Shown here in pieces: positions 52,758-63,326 of a stretch of DNA of 64,000 bases; positions within the stretch are counted from its first letter, which is position 1, and every line of letters begins with the position of its first letter. The translations under genes were made by a program, and so were the position numbers. The notes under the pieces were generated by a model that had not been told where the DNA came from, did not search any database, and saw only the letters and a list, made by a program, of their open reading frames with translations. This DNA comes from Schistocerca nitens (lineage: Eukaryota; Arthropoda; Insecta; Orthoptera; Acrididae): NCBI RefSeq assembly GCF_023898315.1, contig NC_064622.1, positions 177,278,178-177,342,177 on the forward strand, given 5' to 3'.

Positions 52758-53229
52758 AGGGTTTGTAAGTAGGCTGTTAAGGTTTTTATGTTGGTAACGC
52801 CATGTTGCGCTATATATGAAAATCACTGACTGTGCTGTGTGAAGTCTGTGGCTGGTTTGCATTGTTGGAATATTTGCTATTGTAGTGTTGAACAGCTGGA
52901 TGTGAACAGTGCGTAGCGTTGCGCAGTTGGATGTGAGCCGCCACCAGTGATGGATGTGGGGAGAGAGATGGCGGAGTTTTGAGAGCGGACGATCTGGACG
53001 TGTTTCCATCAGAAAGGGTAAATTTGTAATACTGTATATCATGAACTGCTATATATATATATATTATTGAAAGTCAGACTGCGTTGCGCTAAAAATATTG
53101 TGTGTCAGTTTAGTGTTGATCAGAATAAGTAAAGAGAAAATGTCTGAGTACGTTCAGTTCTGCTCAGCTGTTAGAAAAACAAATGACGTAAGAGGTTTAT
53201 CAGCACTGTAATTCATAAATTTTTCTAAG
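52758..53229 (+). mobile_element. Unclassified insertion, about 470 bp
   Basis: Copy A of the Tc1-like element is continuous here (CTGAAAGGCTTCACG, 20530), whereas copy B has CTGACAGGG, this segment, then GGTTCACG. The insert starts TTTGTAAGTAGGCTG and ends GGGGAGGTTTCA, contains a short (AT)n run (53051-53062) and has no ORF. Ends resembling TG...CA could mark a solo LTR, but the target duplication is not resolved. Confidence 0.6.
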
Positions 53230-53830
53230 GGGAGGTTTCAGGTTCACGCGTTTACATTCTGTTCTCCAGTGAAATATGCAACTGTCGTCGACCTCTTTAT
53301 TTTTCCTCCCAAACGTCTTCAGTGACTGTCACGATCCCTCAACAAATAATTTAGCCCTCGTTGTGGCTTAGCGGGCGATGTTATTCAGCTTTCCCTGTAT
53401 ACGTATAAATCTTCGATTTTTGGTGCCCCTGGAGAAAACCAAACACTTGGTTGCCTTGGTTACGGCAGACTCCACCATATGAGCACGAACAATTTGCACA
53501 CGTTGGAAGTCACGCGACTCCGACGTGATGCACTCGTAACTACACAGAACATAATTCTGAACACGACTGTCACTTGCAACGTACGGAAAAAATCGCGCGG
53601 TTGCCGTTAGTGGCCAAATACAACTGCACAGTCTGCGGGCTGGGCTGGGACCTGCACTAATGTTCAGTCACGCATTTACCGCGTGGTTCCCACATTTTTG
53701 TCCAACCACTGTATCTCGCAAATGAGTTGTTTGCGGATCCATGTTTACCGGGCCGTTATTGCTCATGTTTATTTATTTATTTATACGTGTCCAGAACATA
53801 ACATATTAAGTATGATTTATCATACATATA

Positions 53831-55252
53831 CACTCCTGGAAATGGAAAAAAGAACACATTGACACCGGTGTGTCAGACCCACCATACTTGCTCCGGACAC
53901 TGCGAGAGGGCTGTACAAGCAATGATCACACGCACGGCGCAGCGGACACACCAGGAACCGCGGTGTTGGCCGTCGAATGGCGCTAGCTGCGCAGCATTTG
54001 TGCACCCCCGCCGTCAGTGTCAGCCAGTTTGCCGTGGCATACGGAGCTCCATCGCAGTCTTTAACACTGGTAGCATGCCGCGACAGCGTGGACGTGAACC
54101 GTATGTGCAGTTGACGGACTTTGAGCGAGGGCGTATAGTGGGCATGCGGGAGGCCGGGTGGACGTACCGCCGAATTGCTCAACACGTGGGGCGTGAGGCC
54201 TCCACAGTACATCGATGTTGTCGCCAGTGGTCGGCGGAAGGTGCACGTGCCCGTCGACCTGGGACCGGACCGCAGCGACGCACGGATGCACGCCAAGACC
54301 GTAGGATCCTACGCAGTGCCGTAGGGGACCGCACCGCCACTTCCCAGCAAATTAGGGACACTGTTGCTCCTGGGGTATCGGCGAGGACCATTCGCAACCG
54401 TCTCCATGAAGCTGGGCTACGGTCCCGCACACCGTTAGGCCGTCTTCCGCTCACGCCCCAACATCGTGCAGCCCGCCTCCAGTGGTGTCGCGACAGGCGT
54501 GAATGGAGGGACGAATGGAGACGTGTCGTCTTCAGCGATGAGAGTCGCTTCTGCCTTGGTGCCAATGATGGTCGTATGCGTGTTTGGCGCCGTGCAGGTG
54601 AGCGCCACAATCAGGACTGCATACGACCGAGGCACACAGGGCCAACACCCGGCATCATGGTGTGGGGAGCGATCTCCTACACTGGCCGTACACCACTGCT
54701 GATCGTCGAGGGGACACTGAATAGTGCACGGTACATCCAAACCGTCATCGAACCCATCGTTCTACCATTCCTAGACCGGCAAGGGAACTTGCTGTTCCAA
54801 CAGGACAATGCACGTCCGCATGTATCCCGTGCCACCCAACGTGCTCTAGAAGGTGTAAGTCAACTACCCTGGCCAGCAAGATCTCCGGATCTGTCCCCCA
54901 TTGAGCATGTTTGGTACTGGATGAAGCGTCGTCTCACGCGGTCTGCACGTCCAGCACGAACGCTGGTCCAACTGAGGCGCCAGGTGGAAATGGCAAGGCA
55001 AGCCGTTCCACAGGACTACATCCGGCATCTCTACGATCGTCTCCATGGGAGAATAGCAGCCTGCATTGCTGCGAAAGGTGGATATACACTGTACTAGTGC
55101 CGACATTGTGCATGCTCTGTTGCCTGTGTCTATGTGCCTGTGGTTCTGTCAGTGTGATCATGTGATGTATCTGACCCCAGGAATGTGTCAATAAAGTTTC
55201 CCCTTCCTGGGACAATGAATTCACGGTGTTCTTATTTCAATTTCCAGGAGTG
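53831..55252 (+). mobile_element. Intact Tc1-like transposon, 1.42 kb
   Basis: Terminal inverted repeats CACTCCTGGAAATGGAAAAA AGAACAC (53831) and the reverse complement of GTGTTCTTATTTCAATTTCC AGGAGTG (to 55252), about 27 bp with two mismatches. TA is at 53829-53830 and 55253-55254. It contains one uninterrupted transposase ORF. It inserted into the 3' part of the antisense Jockey LINE. A fragment of a sibling copy is at 38215-38310. The GC content is well above that of the surroundings, consistent with a recent arrival. Confidence 0.96.
54075..55097 (+). CDS. Tc1-like transposase, 340 aa, DD32E
   Basis: Cut-and-paste transposase acting on the element's own TIRs. Residues about 10-50 form the first HTH (LTDFERGRIVGMREAGWTYR...), 60-70 a basic linker (RRPGTGPQRRT) and about 75-120 a second HTH. 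The RNase H-like catalytic core has D155 (VVFSDESRF), D244 (FQQDNARPH) and E277 (SPIEHVW). Only 32 residues separate D244 and E277, against 34 in Tc1. The start at 54075 was chosen over the in-frame ATG at 53859 because the latter lies in the 5' untranslated part next to the TIR. Length is usual for the family. No stop or frameshift is present, so it could be active. Confidence 0.95.
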   Translation: MPRQRGREPYVQLTDFERGRIVGMREAGWTYRRIAQHVGREASTVHRCCRQWSAEGARARRPGTGPQRRTDARQDRRILRSAVGDRTATSQQIRDTVAPGVSARTIRNRLHEAGLRSRTPLGRLPLTPQHRAARLQWCRDRREWRDEWRRVVFSDESRFCLGANDGRMRVWRRAGERHNQDCIRPRHTGPTPGIMVWGAISYTGRTPLLIVEGTLNSARYIQTVIEPIVLPFLDRQGNLLFQQDNARPHVSRATQRALEGVSQLPWPARSPDLSPIEHVWYWMKRRLTRSARPARTLVQLRRQVEMARQAVPQDYIRHLYDRLHGRIAACIAAKGGYTLY

Positions 55253-55565
55253 TACATTACAAGTATTACAGAGAATATGTGCATATTTATATTCTATGTG
55301 CTGCCCAGAATTCCGCTGCACAAACTGCCTTATCATTGGCGATAGTCAGACAGTCCATGGACACAGGTTCCGACACTTTGCAGCAGTTGAGTAGGTGCTG
55401 ATGGTCTTGAGGTTCACCACACTCACATAATTCGTTCTCTGAGATGTATCCCCATTTCTTCATGTTCTCTTTACACCGAGTACTCTAGTTCTCAGTCTAT
55501 TGAGTACCTTCCTTATCGTGTATGGAAGATGATGACCTGTAACAAGTTCTTCCTTGGGGTTGTCC

Positions 55566-55768
55566 GCCAGCCGCTGTGGCCAAGCGGTTCTAGGCGCTTC
55601 AGTCTGGAACCGCGCAGCCGCTACGGTGGCAGGTTCGAATCCTGCCTCGGGCATGGATGTGTGTGATGTATTTAGGTTAGTTAGGTTTCAGTAGTTCTAA
55701 GTTCTGTTGGGACTGATGAGCTCAGATGTTAAGTCCCATAGTGCTCATAGCCATTTTAGTTTTTTTTT
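55566..55768 (+). mobile_element. Main-family SINE inside Jockey LINE
   Basis: Head GCCAGCCGCTGTGGCCAAGC, B box GGTTCGAATCC, body standard, tail followed by T and G homopolymers (55759-55780). Imperfect duplication GGGGTTGTCC / GGGGTTGTTGTCC at 55556-55565 and 55777-55789. Confidence 0.88.
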
Positions 55769-56760
55769 GGGGGGGGGGGGTTGTTGTCCCAATATTTCTC
55801 TGATGATGAGCTACCCCAGAGCTGTATCCTATGGTCTGCAGGTATGTCTGGATTGGTTGCGTTGTCCGGAGAAAACTTTTTCTCGACTTGAGTCTTGGTG
55901 TTTGATGTTCGCATCCAAACAAAGGGTGTCTCCGACCCGTCTCCTGGTTCTTTCTTTCCACTTCAGCTGCTGTTCTCCTTCGGATGTCTGGAGGTGCTAC
56001 GCCCATGAGGTGGTAGATTTTGTCAACAGGGGTTGCCCGGAAGCTGTCGGTTACAATTCGTCCTGTTTCATTTAGGGCAATATTTACCTGTTTTACATGG
56101 CTGGAGTTCTGCCATACAGGTGCTGCATATTCAGCAGCGGAGAAGCGAGGGCAGATGTGCGGAGGACCTGTGGGTGTGCTCCCCAGTTGTTGCCGGTCAC
56201 TTTCCTAATAGTGTTGCTCCTCGCACTGGCTTTCATTTTTGTATCTGTACAGTGTTCCTTGAAGATGAGGGACCGATCCAACTTCACTCCGAGGTACTTC
56301 GGGGTGTCACAGGGGTCAGCTGTTGACCTCTCCAGGTTATTCTCAGTTTCCTCCGTGCCTCTCTGTTCCGTAAGTGGCATGCACACACTTGTGTTTTGGA
56401 GGGATTTGACTTCAGGTAGTTGCTATCATAGTAGTTAATGCCTCAAGATTTATTGTGAGTTTTTCTTCCACCTCCTCAAAAGTTCTGCCTTGCGCGGCAA
56501 GTTCTGTGTCATTTGCATAAATAAAAGATCTTGTGACAGGATTAACTGGTTGGTCATTGGTGTAAATATTATACAGCAGTGGGGCTAACACACTTCCTTG
56601 GGGGATACCATTTCCCTGTGCCCCCCACCGGCTCCTCTTGTTTTGTAGAGTAACAAAGAAACGTCTGTTTTGCAGCCGGCATCTTATAAACTGTGTTAGG
56701 TGGAAGTCTTTCGTGATGACATAGATCTTTGTTAACATTTTCCTGTGATTACTGGTGTCA

Positions 56761-58125
56761 TAAAATTACACCAGATTTCATCCATGGCAGTCACGCTATT
56801 AATTGTGATACAACCTATATAAATGATCTTTTGGATAAACCAGGAAGCTTTCTCTTCCTTTCAGTGTAGGATGTCGCACCGGCAGAATACTGTAGCGAAA
56901 TCCAGGAAGAAATGCGTAGAATTGGCAGTTGACTGTCAACGTAAATGTAAAGCACTGTGCAAAAATAGTTGGAAGGACGCATTATTGTTTGAACTGACGG
57001 AGCTGTCTATCAAAATGACGCTTACATGTCGCAGAGTTGACCAAACAAAAGGGAAACTTTGTATCCCTGATGCAGCCTCTGTAGTCGAAGTCTTTAAACA
57101 ACACTGACGTGCTAATGTGCCGTTCAGAGGTAACCGGGTAGCACTCAGGAGCTGATAAATATTTCTGACAGAGACAGGTGTGTTAGCGGCGTACAGTGCA
57201 TTAACCGTTGAAACAGTAATTACGCATATCGATCGACCTGACGCTGAGGAAACACTACTGGTATAGTGTTTAGCAAGAGTTGCGATGACACTGCTATTCG
57301 GGCATCCTCATTTACGTTGAATGAAATTAGAACCTCCGTAGCACATCAGCGAACTCATAAATAAGATCTCAGCAGAGCGGCCCAAACATCGAGTTTGTAG
57401 GGAAAAAAAACAAAAAAAAAACAGAAAGAATGATAAGCTCTAGTCAACAAGCAGTCCCTGACAATGGAGCACTTCATTTTTATCATTAGGAGACGGTTGG
57501 AGATGGGGCCCCTCCACGCCCGTACCAACGTGGTGACCAAACCAAAAGTTCTACTGTCACCTCCGTCAACATGTTAGTTGTCTAGTAAGTGGATCACAGG
57601 ATGCTGGGCTGTGATGTTGTCCGTGCGTCTGGGTAAGACTACGCATTAACACGGTCCATCAGGTGATAGATAGTGGACGAAACGCGAGTGAGGGTAGCGA
57701 TTTGAAGAGCAGAGGGAAAAAAGTGCCAAGGCTCGTGCCTTGGGAAAAAAACCTCTGCGACAGTGGGATGGGTAGTAAGAGCAGTAGTGGCTTACTAGCT
57801 GCGATCATGCAAGGTTGGATTTGTTAGTATGGGTATCATGAATCATTACCGTGGCAAGTGCTGGCGTTGTATCCCAGATGCTGCAGCCGCTACGTTCCTG
57901 GAACAATCAAGATCGTTATACAGTAGTGGGAGATCGGCCGTAGATCATCTCACTGTGTGGGAGATGTGTGGAGCTTGTCTGCATGCAGTGTACGGTACGG
58001 CTTCCCTGCGTGGTGCCAGTTATTCGGCAGTGTATTCCAGCTGGATATCCAGTAATGGCGTCTGATTAACAGGGGCTCACCTGTACCGTTGTGTTTGCGT
58101 GTGCTTGGCCATAGATGTTAGGTCC
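56761..58125. other. Mostly unassigned stretch
   Basis: No supported gene. A 94-codon plus-strand ORF (56823-57107) is Lys/Cys-rich without a recognised domain. 57580-58125 may be the diverged upstream part of the LINE relic at 58126-58470, but no peptide could be confirmed. Confidence 0.35.
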
Positions 58126-58470
58126 TTACAAGTATGTCTTTTGGTCTTTTATGTTTCCATCTATGATTGTGGTCGTAATTCCCCAGATTCAGAATAAACG
58201 GGTTCTGCAAATGTCTGGAGTTTCTGTATAGTCTTGTGGTGAGTTTGTGGATTACCTCCGTGAGAGTCTCAAGTCGGTATTCCCGGTGAAGGTCCGCATG
58301 CGTGTGTATCGTGGAGCATTGCTTATGATTTTGAGTACTTTGTTTTGTATGAGCTGCAGACGGCCCAGGCGTGTAGGCGCAGCGTATCCCCGGACAGGAG
58401 CTGCGTACGTCATCAGGGGTCGGATAAGTGTCATGTACATCCGGGGACGGTTGTGTGTCTTGTAATTATC
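58126..58470 (-). pseudogene. Jockey-type LINE relic
   Basis: The minus-strand frame 58252-58440 gives MYMTLIRPLMTYAAPVRGYA, then LQLIQNKVLKIISNAPRYTR, the conserved post-RT region of Jockey-group LINEs (usually with PVWGYA...LQ.IQNK.LR.I..AP). Neighbouring frames continue the similarity briefly. Too decayed to define ends. Confidence 0.7.
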
Positions 58471-58675
58471 GGAATGACTTACTTTTCGTCAGAATCATAG
58501 TTTCACAACCCCCACGAAAACCTGCAGAGACACACAAATTTCATTTACGTCTTCAGTAGTTTAAATCGTTTCGGGCTCTATATTAAAATTTAAAACAGTC
58601 TTGATCGCAATTTTAACAAATTTTAAAATCACTGACTATGTTTTCCAAAATTTCAAAAAAAAATTCGGGCTATAT

Positions 58676-58800
58676 ACATCTGCAGCTACATTCCGCAAAC
58701 CACCTTATGGTATGCTGTGAAGATTACTTCACATGTGCTTATCGTTTCCGCCTTTCTTGTCGGTAAACCTCATCGTAAGATCAAATATTACCGCCATGGT
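58676..58800 (-). mobile_element. LINE 3'-tail fragment
   Basis: TACATCTGCAGCTACATTCC GCAAACCACC resembles the 3' end of the antisense LINE at 38311-38345 (CTACATCTACATTCATACTC CGCAAGCCACC). About 120 bp, 5'-truncated and diverged. Confidence 0.5.
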
Positions 58801-58834
58801 CACATCGAGGCATACACACTACTGTTTGTGAAAA

Positions 58835-60000
58835 CTGCAACACCAGGAAGAAGTCATGTGATTACAATGAAATTTATACTATAGATTAGTAACATGACGA
58901 TACACAAACGATTAGAATTACAGAACTAAACATGCGCTTTGACGATGAGAATCAATGAGTACCTGCACACGTTACTGGGGAATGCACTGCCACGCGATTG
59001 GTGGGCGCGTCCACAAGGCACCGACAGTGATTGCTGGAGGACCAGAAGAACAAGTTGGCAACCAACCGTATCCCAGAACGTTCCACGGGTGATGCCAGGC
59101 AAACGTACAGGCTAGGTAAGTAGCGGTACCCCTCGTTCTACGAAGAAGGCTTGCAGATTCCTCGTCGCTGGGCGTTTTGCAGCTGGAATATGCCATGTGG
59201 AGTTGCAACCAGAAGGGGCAGTGCCCAAGGTCCTAAACCTCCACCGATCGTGATGGCACAGTGATTAGCACACTGGACTCACATTCGGGAGGACGACGGC
59301 TCAAACACGCATTCGGCCTACCACATTTAGGTTTTACTTGATTTCCCTGAATCGCTTCAGGAATTCTGGGATAGTTTCTTTGAAAGGGAACGTCCGATTT
59401 CCTTCCCCATCCTTGACAGAATCAGAGCTTGTGCTCCGTCTCTAATGACCTCGATGTCGATGGTGCGTTAAACCCAATTTTCCTTCTTTCCTTCTAAAAC
59501 ATCTCGGATGTAGCGGTTGCTGTTCATACTGCCTTTAATAGCTAGGAAGCGAAATCTCAACTTATATCCAATGGCGCCCCGAAACATCACACTAAGCGTC
59601 TCACCGCTATACCATTCTATAATGCAGTCTGCCCGATTGCGTTCACCAAGGTAGTGTCTAATACGCACAGGTCCTTAATTGTAGGTCAGGTGGACATGGA
59701 ACTCGTCCGGAAACACTCCTCCACTTTGCCATCCAGCAGCCCGTGACGGCGTCCATGTCTCCAGTGCAGTCTGAGGCAATGATGGTTTTTGGTCACTGGA
59801 AACCGACACGGTACCATGCGTGCCCCTAGTACAGCCCTCAGTAGATTGTGTCAAACCATCGAGAATGACACGTCCACATTCTTTGCCATACTCCAACGTC
59901 GAGCCAACACTGTGCACGAAGCTGATCTGTGGATTACGGCTATGCGGATAAGAGGGAACCATTCTGTGCTGTGATCACAAAGTCTATTCCACTACCCGCT
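58835..60000 (-). pseudogene. Tc1-like transposase relic, antisense
   Basis: The left end begins near AACTGCAACACCAGGAAGAA, which is TIR-like. Minus-strand peptides: LETWTPSRAAGWQSGGVFPD, EFHVHLTYN (first catalytic region with D changed), RIRHYLGERNRADCIIEWYS and SVMFRGAIGYKLRFRFLAIK (the GxMxWGAIGY-type strand). A second-family SINE (59243-59483) splits it. Stops and frameshifts throughout. Confidence 0.65.
59243..59483 (+). mobile_element. tRNA-derived SINE, second family
   Basis: Plus-strand relative of 17658-17890: GATGGCACAGTGATTAGCAC, degraded B box GGCTCAAACACGC, then GATTTCCCTGAATCGCTTCAG and CTTCCCCATCCTTGAC. It is more diverged than the first copy. The target duplication is not clear. 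Confidence 0.8.
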
Positions 60001-60029
60001 CGGAGCTGTATAATGATCCCCTTCTGTCC

Positions 60030-60410
60030 ACTGTTTCCACACATGCATCACTATCGTAGCTTCATGCCCTGTGCCAGTTGCAATGTTTCTGTGTTCCTGA
60101 GACCATTCAACCTGCCCTGTTCGAACTAACTGACAGGCTGATATTGCTCCCTTTGACGTCGAAGAGTTATCTCTACCTTGGTCAGCAAGGTTACCGGATC
60201 TCTCCACAACTCAGAACGTCCGGAGCATTATGGGCAGGGCTCTCCAGTAACCTCTGGATTTTGGTGTAACGCGCCATTTGGACAGAATTTGGCACGATAT
60301 TCCTCAGGATATGAGACAGTCAATGACAAGCCGAATAACTACTTGCATAAAGGCTAGGGGTGGATCAGTGCGTTACTTACTTCGTCAATTTGTGAAGCTC
60401 TATCTCTTGA
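60030..60410 (+). pseudogene. Tc1-like C-terminal relic
   Basis: In broken plus-strand frames, a PARLPDLST-like stretch at about 60180-60210 is followed by LDRIWHDIPQDMRQSMTSRI and TCIKARGGSVRY, the C-terminal tail of Tc1 transposases (...IP..I..S..SRI..CI.A.GG...Y). The orientation is opposite to the relic just upstream, so these are separate insertions or an inversion. Confidence 0.6.
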
Positions 60411-60573
60411 ACAAATTATCCAGTTTTTCTGCAGTTGTAATCATTTGTTTGTCTGTACATGTCAATCACATCTACCTTTCCGCCCCATTCGGTTAATTCC
60501 TTCGTGGTGCGTTTTCTTTTCACCTTAAGAGTGTATTTGCACATTAGGCCTGCAATCGTGCCCACCAGAGACC

Positions 60574-60772
60574 AGCCGGCCGGAGTGGCCTTGCGGTTCT
60601 AGGCGCTACAGTCTGGAACCGCGTGACCGCTACGGTCGCAGGTTCGAATCCTGCCTCGGGCATGGATGTGTGTGTTGTCCTTAGGTTAGTTAGGTTTAAG
60701 TAATTCTAAGTTCTAGGGGACTGATGACCTCAGAAGTTGAGTCCCATAGTGCTCAGAGCCATTTGAACCCTT
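60574..60772 (+). mobile_element. Main-family SINE followed by long T tract
   Basis: Head GCCGGCCGGAGTGGCCTTGC, B box GGTTCGAATCC, complete body. It is followed by a T-rich tract (60768-60812). The target duplication is not resolved, perhaps because of the T tract. Confidence 0.92.
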
Positions 60773-60812
60773 TTTATTTTTTTTTATTTATTTATTTTTT
60801 TTTTTTTTTTTT

Positions 60813-61652
60813 ACACACACATTGCATTATCCAGCGTTGTCTTGAAATCCTCTGTGAATATTTGGATCACACTTTATTGTGTTCGCCTCAGTGCGTCCTG
60901 CATCTATTCAGTAGCATCGGATAAATTCGGTCCAAACCTGGTTCGAGCATTAAATTGGGTGCTGTGATCCACATGCGCAACGTAGACAGTATTTTCTAAC
61001 CTCCAGTACTGACACCTGAAAACGAAACGTTTTTGGGCAACTCTTCTCGGTATATGAATAAAAGTTCATATAACAGTGTGGAAGCCAAGCTAAAATGTTC
61101 ACAGATTTTATCAGCGAGTTGAATAAGTTCACTCGGTTACGATAGGTGGACGGTCTCCATAACACATTAATAACTTAAGGACAAAGAGTTTTTTAATACC
61201 AGAGAGGTCTGAGAAACAAGTCATGAATTGTAATAAATATAACGACACACCTGATAGTGGCTAAAGAAAACAGAGAGGGACAAAGTTATTGATTTGTGAA
61301 CGGTACGTTTATTAATATACATACTAATATACAACAGCATTAAGGAGGAGAAATGAAATGTTCTTCGTCTTATATACAAGTGTGCACTTATCTTGAACAG
61401 TTGTTAGCGTATCTTAGTTCATACAGGCAGATATTTTGAGCAGTACAGTAAATTGGTTCGTTTACGAAATGCGGAAGCCATCGACCTGGGACGTGGTCAC
61501 ATTCGATTTGCTTCTGATATATGGGTAGTGAAGTTGGTAACAATAATTCTCAGCGTTCTCGGAATTTTGATCAGTACAATAGTTTTATATGTAACACATG
61601 CTGTCGAGGAAGTAAAATGCGACCACAAAAAACCGTTACATCAGTTACGCGA
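60813..61652. other. Unassigned stretch
   Basis: No gene recognised. The 98-codon ORF at 61453-61749 includes a hydrophobic run (VVKLVTIILSVLGILISTIV) that could be a membrane segment, but it runs into a CA microsatellite and has no homology I recognise. Confidence 0.35.
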
Positions 61653-61745
61653 AGACGCGCGTGAGCGCGCGCACACGCGCACACACCCACACACACACAC
61701 ACACACATACATGCGCTCGCACGTACGCAGGCACGCACACACACT
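61653..61745. repeat. CA-rich microsatellite
   Basis: Interrupted (CA)n/(CG)n simple sequence (GCGCACACACCCACACACAC). Confidence 0.95.
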
Positions 61746-61931
61746 GTAAAATTATGCAAATAGCCCGGACAAACTGTAAACGAGCGGTTTCGCGGTTTCG
61801 AGGTTTCGCGTGTCGCATATTCCGAACACAGAGACAGCAAATATAAAGGCGCTAACAGGAAGACTCTACAAGAGGTCAACTCAGGGTTGTCACAAACCTC
61901 AAGTCGTTGCCTTGACTTTGCAGCCTGAATC

Positions 61932-62131
61932 AAAATGGTTCAAATGGTTCTGAGCGCTATGGGACTTAACTGCTGAGGTCATCAGTCCCCTAGAACTTAG
62001 AACTACTTAAACCTAACTAACCTAAGAACATCACACACATCCATGCCCGAGGCAGGATTCGAACCTGCGACCGTAGTGGTCGGGCGGTTCCAGACTGTAG
62101 CGCCTAGAACCGTTCGGCTACCCCGGCCGCC
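61932..62131 (-). mobile_element. Main-family SINE
   Basis: Full-length minus-strand copy, B box GGTTCGAATCC. The exact duplication GCAGCCTGAATC is at 61920-61931 and 62132-62143. Confidence 0.95.
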
Positions 62132-62143
62132 GCAGCCTGAATC

Positions 62144-62975
62144 CTACCGTCGTAGCACACGCCATTGTTTTCCTAAGGACGTATCGCATGTTTCAAGTTC
62201 TCTTCTGTCATGACTATTTGTTACAGTATCAGGTATTAAGAGAGTCCAGTAATCATTATAAAAGCCAAACACAATTACACGAACCTAGTTTCCATCTGAA
62301 AAGTCTCTTCCTATTGACAGTTAGTTCCTACATTAGTAAACACATTTATTTCCTTTTATACGCGGACCTATCAACTAGTGTATGGGTAAATTACTGTTAC
62401 TGGTTGTACGACAATGTCAGCATTCTACTGTTCTCAAAGTGCGCTGAGGATTTATTATCTCTACAGTAATTTTGTACGTCACAACGTTAACTTTATTAGT
62501 AAATGTAGAATACCAACCATAAATTAGTCAACAGGGTTGAATCATGTTAGTTTTTATTGCGACAGTATTATCCTTTCACAACTGACCGGTTCCGACCATC
62601 ACCGGTAATCTTCAGATCACGGACTTTTCCCTAGAGAACCTGTCAATCATTCACTAGTTCATACATGGTACTCGATAAACACGGTCATTGGTCAGAGCAG
62701 AAAGTACAAATAAAAGTGATTTAGTGTCGTAGTTTAGTAAAGACGCTGTTTCTTGTAAAAGAACATTTGTTGCAGCCAGTCGCGATTTTTTACTATACCT
62801 ATTTTTTATATATTTCCCGCAGTTCATGCCTCGCAAACATAAAGCCTACGGATGTTATAGTTCCCGAAAAACCCACTTTATAATGCGAAATTCTCCCTAA
62901 ATGCATCATGAGGAAAATAAACAAAGAAAAATCGTGAATGGCAGCAGCAAATGTTATTTTACAATCAAAACCATT
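62144..62975. other. Mostly unassigned stretch
   Basis: Contains GACCGGTTCCGACCATCACC / GGTAATCTTCAGATCACGG (62584-62625), a short module like those in foldback elements (compare CGAAACCGGTAAT at 9560). No matching second arm was found. ORFs here are not recognised. Confidence 0.35.
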
Positions 62976-62990
62976 ATTAAAATAGGGTAA

Positions 62991-63311
62991 AACGTAAAAT
63001 CTGCCCGATGAGGCCGTCAAGGCACGAGGGGTACCGACCGGCCGCCGTGTCATCCTCAGCCCACAGGCGCCATTGGATGCGGATATGGAGGGACATGTGA
63101 TCAGCACACCGCTCTCCCTGCAGTATTTCAGTTTCCGAGACCGAAGCCGCTACTTCTCAGTCAAGTAGCTGCTCAGTTTTCCTCACAAGGGCTGAGTGCA
63201 CCCCGCTCGTCAACAGCGCTCGGTAGACCGGATGGTCACCTATCCAAGTGTTAACCAAGCCCGACAGCGCTTAACTTCGGTGATCTGACGGGAACCGGTG
63301 TTTCACTGGCT
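62991..63311 (-). mobile_element. 5S rRNA-derived SINE
   Basis: On the minus strand the 5' end reads ACACCGGTTCCCGTCAGATC, then ACCGAAGTTAAGCGCTGTCG and TTGGTTAACACTTGGATAGG TGACCATCCGG. This is the internal-promoter part of 5S rRNA (A box, intermediate element and C box). A unique body follows. The duplication ATTAAAATAGGGTAA / ATTAAAACAGGGTAA (62976-62990 and 63312-63326) marks retroposition. The 5S part is diverged and truncated, so it is not an rRNA gene. Confidence 0.88.
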
Positions 63312-63326
63312 ATTAAAACAGGGTAA

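Larger units (their letters stand above)
51810..53711 (-). pseudogene. Tc1-like element, copy B, with two insertions
   Basis: On the minus strand QEWFCEHEDELPLLPWPPQL and LLWVRDRYPSV match copy A (19838-21916), with a stop shortly after. The N-terminal DNA aligns with copy A through AGCTTTCCCTGTATACG (53386). The right end TCCCACATTTTTGTCCAACCACTG plus TA (53712-53713) is the TIR. The left TIR is not clear. It is interrupted by the hairpin element (52307-52604) and the insertion at 52758-53229. Confidence 0.75.
53714..56760 (-). pseudogene. Jockey-type LINE, antisense, interrupted twice
   Basis: Pieces at about 53765-53830, 55255-55555 and 55769-56760 form one antisense LINE. RT peptides: GIPQGSVLAPLLYNIYTNDQ, then YAND (56509-56520) where the catalytic YADD is expected, then TPKYLGVKLDRSLIFKEHCT and GNNWGAHPQVLRTSALA, GVAPPDIRRRTAAEVER and ETGRRHPLFGCE. 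The C-terminus has ECGEPQDHQHLLNC (rc of about 55400). The element is 5'-truncated and frameshifted. A Tc1-like transposon sits in its 3' part and a SINE further in. Confidence 0.85.

Noticed and set aside
53859-54074. Upstream in-frame ATG of the Tc1-like transposase
   Set aside because: The 72 added residues lie in the untranslated segment beside the TIR and look unlike a transposase. The family N-terminus begins at 54075.
53820-54296. 158-codon and other minus-strand ORFs across 53820-55224
   Set aside because: Shadows of the GC-rich transposase gene on the plus strand.
61453-61749. ORF with a hydrophobic segment
   Set aside because: Runs into a CA microsatellite, with no start context or homology.
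63200-63311. 5S rRNA gene
   Set aside because: Truncated and diverged, with a non-5S body and target duplications.
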